Source: Brevibacillus aydinogluensis (GTDB lineage: Bacteria; Bacillota; Bacilli; Brevibacillales; Brevibacillaceae). Taken from it: a stretch of DNA of 64,000 nucleotides. Of the stretch, positions 17,341 through 25,275 are shown piece by piece. Position 1 is the first letter of the stretch. Each line of letters begins with the position of its first letter. Under the pieces are notes generated by a model. It saw only the letters and a program-made list of their open reading frames with translations. It was not told where the DNA came from and searched no databases. The stretch lies in the NCBI RefSeq assembly GCF_031954365.1, contig NZ_JAUSVZ010000006.1; one strand, given 5' to 3'. The position numbers and the translations under genes were made by a program.

Positions 17341-18534
17341 ATGTTCCATGCCATAGAAGAAGCGCTGGAAGATTTGAAACGGGGAAAAGCGGTGATCGTC
17401 GTGGATGACGAGGACCGGGAAAACGAAGGGGATTTCGTCTGCCTGGCGGAAGCGGCCACGCCGGAGATGATCAATTTCATGGTGACGCACGGACGCGGCC
17501 TCGTCTGCGTGCCGATCACGGACGAACACGCCGCCCGGCTAAAGCTCAAGCCGATGGTGGAGGCCAACACCGACCGGCAGGGGACGGCGTTTACCGTCTC
17601 CATCGACGAAGCCGGTACCCATACGGGCATCTCCGCTCACGAGCGCTCGCGCACGGTGCTGGCGATGCTGGACGATCGAAAAACGGCGGACGATTTTCGG
17701 CGCCCGGGCCATATCTTTCCGCTGATCGCCAAACCGGGCGGCGTTCTGCGCCGGGCCGGCCACACCGAGGCAGCCGTCGATCTGGCCCGGCTGGCGGGTG
17801 CATTTCCCGCCGGGGTGATCTGCGAAATCATGAACGAGGACGGGACAATGGCCCGCCTGCCCCAACTGGCCGAGATCGCCGAACGTTTTGATCTCAAACT
17901 GATCACCATCGCCGACCTGATCCGCTACCGGATGCGGACGGAGCGGCTGGTCAAACGGGAAATCGAGGTGAAGCTGCCCACCGAATACGGCGACTTCCGC
18001 ATCGCCGCCTACACCAACGAACTGGACGGCAAAGAACACGTGGCGGTGATCAAGGGCGAGATCACGCCGGACGAACCGGTGCTGGTGCGGGTCCACTCCG
18101 AGTGCCTGACCGGCGATATATTCGGCTCGCACCGCTGCGATTGCGGCCCGCAACTGCACGCCGCCCTGCGGCAGATCGAAGCGGAAGGGCGGGGCGTTCT
18201 CCTGTACATGCGGCAGGAGGGGCGCGGCATCGGCCTGATCAACAAGCTGCGCGCCTACAAGCTGCAGGAGGACGGCTACGACACCGTGGAAGCAAACGAA
18301 AAGCTGGGATTCCCCGCCGACCTGCGCGACTACGGGATCGGGGCGCAAATTCTGCGCGATCTGGGCGTGAAACACATGCGGCTGTTGACCAACAACCCGC
18401 GAAAAATCCGCGGCCTCAGCGGCTACGGACTGGAAGTGGCGGAGCGCGTGCCGATACAGATCCCCGCCCATCCGCACAACAAGCGGTACCTGGCCGTCAA
18501 ACACGAGAAGCTGGGTCACCTGCTCCAACTTTGA
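17341..18534 (+). CDS. ribBA: Bifunctional DHBP synthase/GTP cyclohydrolase II
   Basis: A 397-residue fusion. The N-terminal DHBP synthase half has DDEDRENEGDFV, the HGRGLVCVP segment and GRRAGHTEA-like LRRAGHTEAAVDLARLAG. The C-terminal cyclohydrolase II half carries VHSECLTGDIFGSHRCDCG with the zinc cysteines, then LYMRQEGRGIGL and NPRKIRGLSGYG. It supplies both riboflavin precursors. I prefer ATG 17341, with AGGGAGG upstream, to an in-frame ATG at 17296 that overlaps the ribE stop. Confidence 0.96.
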   Translation: MFHAIEEALEDLKRGKAVIVVDDEDRENEGDFVCLAEAATPEMINFMVTHGRGLVCVPITDEHAARLKLKPMVEANTDRQGTAFTVSIDEAGTHTGISAHERSRTVLAMLDDRKTADDFRRPGHIFPLIAKPGGVLRRAGHTEAAVDLARLAGAFPAGVICEIMNEDGTMARLPQLAEIAERFDLKLITIADLIRYRMRTERLVKREIEVKLPTEYGDFRIAAYTNELDGKEHVAVIKGEITPDEPVLVRVHSECLTGDIFGSHRCDCGPQLHAALRQIEAEGRGVLLYMRQEGRGIGLINKLRAYKLQEDGYDTVEANEKLGFPADLRDYGIGAQILRDLGVKHMRLLTNNPRKIRGLSGYGLEVAERVPIQIPAHPHNKRYLAVKHEKLGHLLQL

Positions 18535-18551
18535 ATAAGGAGTGAACAACC

Positions 18552-19016
18552 ATGAAAGTGTTCGAGGGAAATCTGGTAGGAACGGGTCTGCGCGTAGGCA
18601 TTGTGGCAGCCCGGTTTAACGAATTGATTGTCAGCAAACTGCTCGGCGGCGCGCTGGACGCGCTGAAGCGGCACGGCGTGGAGGATGCAAACGTCGACGT
18701 GGCCTGGGTGCCGGGGGCTTTTGAGATTCCGCTGATCGCCAAGAAAATGGCGGAGTCCGGCCGCTACGACGCCGTCGTCACGCTTGGCGCGGTGATTCGC
18801 GGGGCGACGCCTCACTTTGATTACGTGTGCAGCGAATGCGCCAAAGGGGTGGCGTCCATTTCCCTGGCTACCGGCGTTCCCGTGATTTTTGGCGTGCTGA
18901 CGACAGACTCGATCGAGCAGGCGATCGAGCGGGCCGGCACCAAAGCAGGCAACAAAGGATGGGAAGCGGCTGCGGCTGCCATCGAAATGGCCAACCTGAA
19001 CCGTCAGTTCGCCTAA
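18552..19016 (+). CDS. ribH: 6,7-dimethyl-8-ribityllumazine synthase
   Basis: A 154-residue lumazine synthase. Signatures include VAARFNELIVSKLLGGALDAL, WVPGAFEIPLIAKKMA, the catalytic-loop ALGAVIRGATPHFDYVCSE and FGVLTTDSIEQAIERAGTKAGNKGWEAA. The protein normally forms icosahedral 60-mers that can enclose riboflavin synthase. It is the last gene of the rib operon; the facing aldehyde dehydrogenase gene ends 21 bases away and no strong terminator is seen between them. Confidence 0.96.
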   Translation: MKVFEGNLVGTGLRVGIVAARFNELIVSKLLGGALDALKRHGVEDANVDVAWVPGAFEIPLIAKKMAESGRYDAVVTLGAVIRGATPHFDYVCSECAKGVASISLATGVPVIFGVLTTDSIEQAIERAGTKAGNKGWEAAAAAIEMANLNRQFA

Positions 19017-19037
19017 AAAGGCAAAAAAGGGCGTCCG

Positions 19038-20570
19038 CTATTCCTGCAGACGCTTCCACTCCCGCCAGGCTGCCAAAAGGGCCTGGCGGTTCCATTTTCG
19101 TTCCCTGCCGAACAGGGCTTTGATCAGCCCGACAAACATCGTCTCCTGCTCCTCGGTGTAGGGATACCAGTTGACCTCCCGTTTTTGCCTGCCGGGATCG
19201 TGTATGACGGAGACGGCGTGGGTGAACGCGCGCAAGCCTTCCGGACCGCGGTAGCGGCCAATGCCGCTCTGCTTCACGCCGCCAAAGGGCAGATGCGGGT
19301 TGGCGAAGCTGACCAGGCAGTCGTTGATGCAGACGTTGCCGGTTTCCAGCTGGAGGGCGACCCGCTTGGCCTTTGTTTCGTCCTGCGACCAGACGGACGC
19401 GTTCAGCCCGTACGGCGAGTCGTTCGCCAGACGGATCGCTTCAGCCTCGGAGGAAAAGGACATGATCGGCAGGACGGGGCCAAACGTCTCCTCACGCATG
19501 ATTTTCATCGCGTGCGTCACGCCCGTCAGGACGGTCGGGGACAGAAACATCCCGTCTTCGTCAAAGCGGCCTCCGATCTCCACCACGGCTCCCTTGGCGA
19601 TGGCGTCGGCCACGTGGTCCCGGACAATCTCGGCCTGCCGGGGAAAGGTCATCGAGCCGATGTCGGCCTGTCGGGGAAAACCTTGGCGCAGCGCTGCCGT
19701 CTTCGCCTTGACCAGCTCCACGAACTGCGGGTATACGCTTTGCTCGACGTAGAGACGCTCGACGGACATGCAGACCTGTCCCGCGTTGGTAAACGCGCCC
19801 CAGACGGCGGCATTGGCGGCCCGCTCCAAATGGGCGTCGGCAAAGACGATCATCGGGTCCTTGCCGCCCAGTTCCAGCTCTACCGGGATCAGATATTCCG
19901 CGGCCTGCTTCATGATGGCGCGGCCCGTCGCCGCCGAGCCGGTGAAGAAAATTTTGTCCGGCCTGGCAGCCACCAGCGCCTGCCCCACCTCCCTGCCGCC
20001 GTGAAGCACCTGGATGACGCCCTCGGGGAAGCCGATGGTCCGGAACAGTTCTTCCATGACCAGGCCGGTGTACGGCGTGACTTCCGACGGCTTCAAGAGG
20101 ACCGTGTTGCCGGCCGCCAGCGCGGAAAGGGCAGGAATGACGGAAAGCTGGAACGGGTAATTCCACGGCGAAATGACGGCGACCACGCCCAGCGGTTTGT
20201 AGTGGATGGACGACCGTTTCGGCCACAGCACCAGCGGCGTGGGCACCCGTCTGGGGGACAGCATGCGCTTCGCGTGCTTTTCGTAGAAACGGATCGTGTC
20301 GGCCGTGATAAAGATTTCCGTCATGAGCGCTTCCAGCGTAGGTTTTCCGGTGTCAGCGCTGATTTTTCCCGCCAGTGTTTCTGTCTGCTCCGCCAGGCAG
20401 TGGCGCAGTCGAGTCAGGTAGTGGAGCCGCTCCGGAAGCGGCCGCGCTGACCAACCCGGAAACGCTTGCCTGGCTCGTTCCATCGCCAGGCGCACCTCGT
20501 CTGGCGTCGCTTCCGCCAGTTCGCCGAGGATTTCGCCGGTGGCCGGATTTTGCATCGTGAGAACGCCCAT
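19038..20570 (-). CDS. NAD(P)-dependent aldehyde dehydrogenase
   Basis: A 510-residue aldehyde dehydrogenase. The Rossmann region contains GVVAVISPWNYPF and FTGSAATGRAIM; the general base lies in LELGGKDPMIV and the catalytic Cys in FTNAGQVCMSVERLYVE. The order and spacing are canonical. The substrate is not determined; overall style resembles succinate-semialdehyde/benzaldehyde-type members. The ATG is preceded by AAGAGGTGAT. A C-terminal extension of ~40 residues (after the usual ~470) mentions no known domain. Confidence 0.9.
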   Translation of the reverse strand: MGVLTMQNPATGEILGELAEATPDEVRLAMERARQAFPGWSARPLPERLHYLTRLRHCLAEQTETLAGKISADTGKPTLEALMTEIFITADTIRFYEKHAKRMLSPRRVPTPLVLWPKRSSIHYKPLGVVAVISPWNYPFQLSVIPALSALAAGNTVLLKPSEVTPYTGLVMEELFRTIGFPEGVIQVLHGGREVGQALVAARPDKIFFTGSAATGRAIMKQAAEYLIPVELELGGKDPMIVFADAHLERAANAAVWGAFTNAGQVCMSVERLYVEQSVYPQFVELVKAKTAALRQGFPRQADIGSMTFPRQAEIVRDHVADAIAKGAVVEIGGRFDEDGMFLSPTVLTGVTHAMKIMREETFGPVLPIMSFSSEAEAIRLANDSPYGLNASVWSQDETKAKRVALQLETGNVCINDCLVSFANPHLPFGGVKQSGIGRYRGPEGLRAFTHAVSVIHDPGRQKREVNWYPYTEEQETMFVGLIKALFGRERKWNRQALLAAWREWKRLQE

Positions 20571-20639
20571 GGCGTATCACCTCTTATGGTTGTCCAGTTT
20601 TTCTGTTTCCATTGTATGTAGGACAGGAAAGGGCTGTCA

Positions 20640-21030
20640 AAAAAAGAAGCGGCCGCTCACCGCTTCTTCTCAGCGTGTAGACAAAGTCTGCGGCGCATGG
20701 GAGATCGGGCCCGCTCGCTCGCTTGACGCCCAGCACAGAAGCGAATGATGTCCGCTCCAAAACGAGACGCGGGCAGGGGACAAACATCTGGGTATTTCGA
20801 GGAAGTGAGACTTGTGTCCCCTGTTGGTCCCCGCGTCTTCGTTTTTCCGCTGAGTCGGTCGTCAAAGGAGCTCGCTTGGCCCATCCCGCCATGCGATGCC
20901 CATTGTCTTTTCGCTTCGGTTGATGAATAGGCAGGCCTTTCGGCCTGGGAATCATTTTTGTGGCCGCTAACTCAATGAACCGTTTGTCTTCAGTCTGAGA
21001 AGAAGCGGCTGCTCACCGCTTCTTCTTTTT
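20640..21030 (+). repeat. Terminator-nested hairpin repeat, full copy 1
   Basis: A 327-bp element (20671-20997) flanked by near-identical 30-bp copies of the lytH terminator: 20641-20670 and 20998-21027, 28 of 30 bases equal. Its ends are imperfect terminal inverted repeats (CAGCGTGTAGACAAAG at the left; the right end reads CAGACTGAAGACAAAC on the other strand). Inside are long pairing arms: 20759-20783 with 20812-20845, and GATCGGGCC/CTCGCTTGACG near 20705-20728 with CGTCAAAGGAGCTCGCTTGGCCCATC near 20860-20885. It fills most of the 442-base gap between the aldehyde dehydrogenase and lytH. The copy of the terminator farther from lytH has the T run. No credible protein is encoded. Confidence 0.85.
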
Positions 21031-22047
21031 GCTGTACATTTGCCGCTCCCAGCGTTTCAGATAGGGATACGGGTCAAACGCCCATTCGCTGTAGCCTCTG
21101 TCCCGGTACATGCCGTAGTGCAGGTGGGGGGGAAACTTGCCGGATGTACCCGGTTTGCCGTAGCCGGAACTGCCGACGTAGCCCAGCACTTCTCCCGGTT
21201 CGACGATGTCTCCCGGCTTCAGCCCCTTTCGGAACGAGGAAAGGTGGGCAAAGTAGTGATAGATGTTGTTCATGTCGCGCATGCCGATGCGCCACCCGCC
21301 GTACCGGTTCCAGCCGACCACTTCGATTACGCCGTACCCTGTGCTAAGCACGGGTGTCCCGTATCCGGCAAAGATGTCCGTCCCTTCATGGATGCGTCGC
21401 CCGCCCCAGCCGCGCGGATCGCCCCATGTGCTGTGGTAGCTGTAGTTGTACCGTTTGGGGATGGGGAAGTGGTGGTCGTGCAGATCCAGCCGCTGGTACT
21501 TGTTGTACACGGCGGCAAACTGGGTGATGGTCTTGACCGCCCAATCCCACTTGTAATAGGCCCACAAGCCGATGCGCCAGTCGTCATGCTGGAAGCCGTA
21601 CGAGGCGAGGAAGCGGATCATCGCCGCAAGCACGTCCATGTCGTTGTTGCGGTCCGCTTTTCCGTCACCGTCCCCGTCTGCTCCGATTCCGCCAAAAAAG
21701 CGGATGGATACCGGGTCCGTGTCGTCATCCTCAGGATTCAGCTCTCCACACCACCGGGCAGGGGGAATGTTAATTGCGGTCAAGCGCCGCTGCTGCTCCT
21801 TTTCAGGGGAATCCTGTTTGGTCCGTCTCTGCATGCTTCGTTCGTATTGATCAATGGCCGCCAAATACGGCCAGGGGATACCGTAGACCAGTTCCATCTG
21901 CTGGAACAACTCCAGCCGCTCCTTGAAGATGGAATCGTCCTGTGTGCCGGACGAGACAGAGGAAGCAGCGGTTGCAGCGGAAGACAGCAGACAGGTGGAA
22001 ACTGTCAAACACAAGCTGATCTGAACGATTAGGCGGAAAACAAACAT
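21013..22047 (-). CDS. lytH: M23 peptidase, LytH-like (spore L-Ala-D-Glu endopeptidase)
   Basis: A 344-residue exported protein: signal peptide (residues 1-28), an N-terminal domain, and a C-terminal M23/LytM metallopeptidase with HEGTDIFAGYG (HxxxD) near residue 240 and HLHYGMY (HxH) near 318. LytH of B. subtilis is made in the mother cell and trims peptide side chains during spore cortex formation; size, order and proximity to the yun genes match. The start at 22047 follows GGAGGGAGAC. A longer frame extends upstream to 23289 but it is antisense to another gene. The last codons and stop lie inside the terminator stem. Confidence 0.85.
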   Translation of the reverse strand: MFVFRLIVQISLCLTVSTCLLSSAATAASSVSSGTQDDSIFKERLELFQQMELVYGIPWPYLAAIDQYERSMQRRTKQDSPEKEQQRRLTAINIPPARWCGELNPEDDDTDPVSIRFFGGIGADGDGDGKADRNNDMDVLAAMIRFLASYGFQHDDWRIGLWAYYKWDWAVKTITQFAAVYNKYQRLDLHDHHFPIPKRYNYSYHSTWGDPRGWGGRRIHEGTDIFAGYGTPVLSTGYGVIEVVGWNRYGGWRIGMRDMNNIYHYFAHLSSFRKGLKPGDIVEPGEVLGYVGSSGYGKPGTSGKFPPHLHYGMYRDRGYSEWAFDPYPYLKRWERQMYSKKKKR

Positions 22048-22209
22048 TTTGTCTCCCTCCAGCCAGGTAGTTTCTCGTTGTAGTTTCTGCCAGCCTGGCC
22101 GCATTATCCGCATTACTTTTTGCCAAATGGCATACGCAAACGGCAGGCGCTGCAAGCTGGATTGGTGTATGATGCAAGAAAAGGAATCGTGCCAAAAGGA
22201 GGGGTGATG

Positions 22210-23271
22210 ATGAAACTGGTCATACGCAGCGAACGGCCGCTGTTTTTGCGCGAACTGGCCGAACCGCTGATGCGCCTTATGCCCGCCGGGGGAACGGACC
22301 GTTTCTCCGCAGACGAACACGCGGCGGCCATCCTGCAACGCGCAGCGTTGTACCGCTCGTTTTGCCGGGAGGACGACTGGGCGGCGGAAGAGAAAGCGCT
22401 GCGGACACTGACGACACTCCTGCCGGCAAACGATCATCGTCTCCAACTGGGGATACAGTGCCTGCCCGTCCCTGCCGGTCTGCCTGTTCCGCTGTTGACA
22501 CTGCTTGAGGGCTGGATGATCCGCGAAGAGAACTGGCCGCCAGAAAAGTTCTCCCCGCTTGCCATGCTGTGGCTCAAGGCAGTGGGCGCCCGGCCGCTCG
22601 CCCGGCTTGACGGCCGGATTACGCAGGTGGAGTACGGGGAAGGAGTGGCGGTGATCCGGCTGGAGAGCGATACGCGGGGGAACGGGAGCGACGTGCCTGT
22701 CGTCAAGGAACGGCGGCAGCACGAAGAGGAACACATTGACGAAGGAATGTACCTGCTCCAGGCCAACCTGGACGACAGCAGTCCCGAGTGGCTGTCCCAT
22801 GTGTTGGACAGGCTGTTGGCAGCGGGAGCCAACGATGTCCACTTTTTGCCTGCGACGATGAAAAAGAGCCGTCCAGGCGTGCTGCTGCAGGCATTGTGCT
22901 ACGGCAGCCGGCTGGACGAGCTGAAATCCATCCTGTTTCGGGAGACGACCACCTTTGGCGTTCGCTATTTCCCCGTTTCCTGTCACAGGCTGGCGCGCCG
23001 TGTCGTGACCGTGACCACCGAGTGGGGAGACGTGCCGGTCAAGCTGGGCTACCATCGGGGTGAGCGGGTGCAGGCGGCGCCGGAATACGATGTCTGCGCC
23101 CGGTTGGCAAAGCAGGCCGGAGTGCCGCTGAAACAGGTGTACCAGCAGGCGCTGCTGCTGGCGGAATCTGCACAGGCACAGTCCAGGCAGGAGGAAACAG
23201 GCTGCGTGGAGAAATGGAAAAGGGAGGAAGAGTTTCCTCAGAAAGACGCAGGGAGGCTGTGCGATGAGTAA
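22210..23271 (+). CDS. LarC C-terminal-domain protein with degenerate N-terminal half
   Basis: A 353-residue protein. Residues ~180-320 are a good LarC C-terminal (LarC2) domain: LLQANLDDSSPEWLSHVLDRLLAAGANDVHFLPATMKKSRPG and FRETTTFGVRYFPVSCHRL. LarC is a CTP-dependent nickel insertase that finishes the nickel-pincer cofactor. Residues ~100-160 can be loosely lined up with the end of LarC1 (PVPA..., LLEGW..., ...YGEG), but the HxHExGxxDS motif and His loop are gone. A LarC1 protein is encoded nearby on the other strand. AGGAGG precedes ATGATG; I take the second ATG. The stop overlaps the DJ-1 gene. Confidence 0.75.
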   Translation: MKLVIRSERPLFLRELAEPLMRLMPAGGTDRFSADEHAAAILQRAALYRSFCREDDWAAEEKALRTLTTLLPANDHRLQLGIQCLPVPAGLPVPLLTLLEGWMIREENWPPEKFSPLAMLWLKAVGARPLARLDGRITQVEYGEGVAVIRLESDTRGNGSDVPVVKERRQHEEEHIDEGMYLLQANLDDSSPEWLSHVLDRLLAAGANDVHFLPATMKKSRPGVLLQALCYGSRLDELKSILFRETTTFGVRYFPVSCHRLARRVVTVTTEWGDVPVKLGYHRGERVQAAPEYDVCARLAKQAGVPLKQVYQQALLLAESAQAQSRQEETGCVEKWKREEEFPQKDAGRLCDE

Positions 23272-23815
23272 AAAGGTGTTAATTGTCACCGGTGACGCGG
23301 TGGAGGCACTGGAAGTCTTTTATCCGTACTACCGCTGCCTGGAAGAGGGATTTGAAGCGGTGATCGCTTCCCCCGCCAAAAAGACGCTGCACACGGTCTG
23401 TCACGATTTTGAAGCACACAGCGAGACGTACACGGAAAAACCCGCCTACCAGCTGTCTTCCCACGTCGCGTTTGCCGACGTCAGGGCGGAAGAGTACGAC
23501 GGCCTGATCATTCCCGGGGGACGGGCGCCGGAGTACATCAGGCTGAACGAACACTTAAAGCCGATCCTCGCCCACTTCTTTGAAGCAAACAAGCCGGTCG
23601 CGGTAATCTGCCACGGCTCGCAAGTCCTGACTCTGGTCAAGGAACACCTGCGCGGCCGGGAATTGACCGCCTACCAGGCATGCCGTCCCGATGTGGAAGC
23701 GTGCGGCGCCGTTTACAAGACCGACACGCTGCACGTGCACGGCAATCTGGTATCGGCTCACGCCTGGCCGGATCTGCCAGGGTTCATGCGCGAGTTTATT
23801 CGCCTGCTCCGCTAG
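23264..23815 (+). CDS. DJ-1/PfpI family protein
   Basis: A 183-residue class I glutamine-amidotransferase-like protein of the DJ-1/PfpI superfamily. The nucleophile elbow is VAVICHGSQVL (Cys near residue 115), and IIPGGRAPEYIRL precedes it. Relatives include general stress proteins, protein deglycases and isonitrile hydratases; the precise reaction is not predictable. It overlaps the preceding LarC-like gene by 8 bases, so the two are probably cotranslated, and it is followed by a terminator carrying the hairpin repeat. Confidence 0.88.
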   Translation: MSKKVLIVTGDAVEALEVFYPYYRCLEEGFEAVIASPAKKTLHTVCHDFEAHSETYTEKPAYQLSSHVAFADVRAEEYDGLIIPGGRAPEYIRLNEHLKPILAHFFEANKPVAVICHGSQVLTLVKEHLRGRELTAYQACRPDVEACGAVYKTDTLHVHGNLVSAHAWPDLPGFMREFIRLLR

Positions 23816-23823
23816 TGAAAAAA

Positions 23824-24241
23824 CGACAGCCTTGTCCGCTGATATGCGGGCAAGGCTGTTTCAGCGTGTAGACAAAGTCCGTGGCACATGGGTGATCGGG
23901 CCGGCTCGCTCTCTTGACGACCAGCAAAGAAGTTGGCGGCATCCGCTTCAAAACGCGACGCGGGCAGGGGGCAAACATCTGGGTATTTCAATGAAGTGAG
24001 ACTTGTGCCCCCTGTATACCCCGCGTCTAGCGTTTTTCCGCTGAGCAGGTCGTCAAAGGAGCTCGCTTGGCCCATCACTCCATGCCATGTCCTTTTTCTC
24101 CACCTTCGGTTGATCAATGTGCAGGCCTTTCGGCCTGGAAAAGATGGAAGATCGTTTCCATGTGGACACTCAATAAACAAACAGTTTGTCTTCAGTCTGC
24201 GACAGCCTTGTCCGCTGACAAGCGGGCAAGGCTGTTTTTTT
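23824..24241 (+). repeat. Terminator-nested hairpin repeat, full copy 2
   Basis: A 338-bp element (23862-24199) flanked by 38-bp near-identical copies of the local terminator (23824-23861 and 24200-24237). The flanks differ completely from those of copy 1, so they are duplications of the target. The left terminator copy lacks a T run; the right has TTTTTTT. Internal arms correspond to copy 1, with compensatory changes: GGGGAC/GTCCCC there is GGGGGC/GCCCCC here, and an A-T pair in the outer AAAACG stem is C-G here. It fills the 428-base gap between the DJ-1 and larC genes. No credible protein is encoded. Confidence 0.85.
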
Positions 24242-24243
24242 GC

Positions 24244-25146
24244 TCAGCAGGGATGGCCGATCAGGACGCGCAGGACGTTGGGCTGGTCGGGCAGATCGCG
24301 CGTGCCCGCCCCGTAGCCGATCGCTTCCACGGTCATCGCCGGCAGCGGCCCAAATTGGCGGACCAGGGCTGCCGCGACGCCTGCCCCTGTGGGAGTGGTC
24401 AGCTCCTTTTGGATGTCGGTTTGGCGCAAGGGAATGCCTTTGAGCAGTTCCATCGTCGCCGGAGCGGGGACCGGATAGAGTCCGTGGTCGCAGCGGACAT
24501 AGCCGTTTCCGGTGGGGACGGGACCGGCGTACAACCGGTCGATCTCCAGGTCTTCCAGGGCCAGGGCGATCCCGACAATGTCCACGATCGAATCAAGTGC
24601 CCCCACTTCGTGAAAGTGGACGGTTTCCACAGGGACGTTGTGGATTTTTGCCTCGGCGACCGCGATTTTTTCAAACACGGCCTGAGCCCGGGCGGCGACC
24701 CGCGGTGCCAAATCGGCTGCTTCAATTATCTCTGCGATCTCCTTGTAGCGGCGGTGATGGTGGTTGTGGTCGTGGTGATGGTGATCGTGGCCGCGATGCT
24801 CGTGACTGTGATCGTGATGGTGGTGGCCGTGATGGTGATGCCCGTGACCGTGGCCGTGGTGGTGCTGATGCTCATGACTGTGCTCACCTTGTGCGTGATG
24901 GCTTCCGGCCAAGACGGGCAGCGTCTTCAGCCCGCGGGCGCGTTCCTGTTCCTCATCGACAACGTCCAGTTTTAGTGCGCTGACGCCTTTTTTGACGACG
25001 GTTTTCCACTCCAGTCGAAACGGTCCCAGCGGCAGTTTGCGCAATTCCTGTTCGATTCGATCGCGGTCTGCCCCCGCGTCGACCAGCGCGGCCAGCATCA
25101 TGTCGCCGCTGAGCCCGGAAAAACAGTCCAGGTACGCTATTCGCAT
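24244..25146 (-). CDS. larC: LarC N-terminal-domain protein (LarC1), nickel insertion
   Basis: A 300-residue protein matching the N-terminal part of LarC. It opens IAYLDCFSGLSGDMML, has a very long His-rich loop (about residues 82-132, over 25 histidines) suited to storing nickel, the HFHEVGALDSIVDIVG motif near residue 166, then ELTTPTGAGVAAALV and IGYGAGTRDLPDQPNVLRVLIG, and stops just where LarC2 would begin. In Lactobacillus plantarum LarC1 and LarC2 are joined by programmed frameshifting; here the second domain is encoded about 1 kb away on the opposite strand. AAAGGAG precedes the start. No larA, larB or larE is in the window. Confidence 0.85.
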   Translation of the reverse strand: MRIAYLDCFSGLSGDMMLAALVDAGADRDRIEQELRKLPLGPFRLEWKTVVKKGVSALKLDVVDEEQERARGLKTLPVLAGSHHAQGEHSHEHQHHHGHGHGHHHHGHHHHDHSHEHRGHDHHHHDHNHHHRRYKEIAEIIEAADLAPRVAARAQAVFEKIAVAEAKIHNVPVETVHFHEVGALDSIVDIVGIALALEDLEIDRLYAGPVPTGNGYVRCDHGLYPVPAPATMELLKGIPLRQTDIQKELTTPTGAGVAAALVRQFGPLPAMTVEAIGYGAGTRDLPDQPNVLRVLIGHPC

Positions 25147-25275
25147 CGCAATCGCTCCTTTTCAATCGGTTGTTGCTTCCTGTATCATGAAAGAGAAAAT
25201 ATGTTCGCGTGACGATACAACCGTTGACCAAAGTGTAACACGGCAGCGGGGCGCTGTCATGTCGGGGAGGTTCAC

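Noticed and set aside
20584..20955. Open frames across the hairpin repeat, also at 23812-24180 and 56951-57484
   Set aside because: They recur because the element is repeated, lack SD sequences, cross terminator stems and show no coding-type conservation; the stems co-vary as structure instead.
22048..23289. Long minus-strand frame extending lytH upstream to 23289
   Set aside because: It runs antisense through the LarC2-domain gene, has no domain similarity, and the signal peptide and SD at 22047 mark the true lytH start.
24760..24880. Short tandem repeats that could suggest a CRISPR or microsatellite
   Set aside because: They are CAC/CAT codons of the LarC1 histidine loop; there are no spacers or uniform repeats.
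24067..24975. 302-codon plus-strand frame opposite larC1
   Set aside because: It is the antisense of the His-rich loop (long Val/Met runs) and begins within the repeat element.
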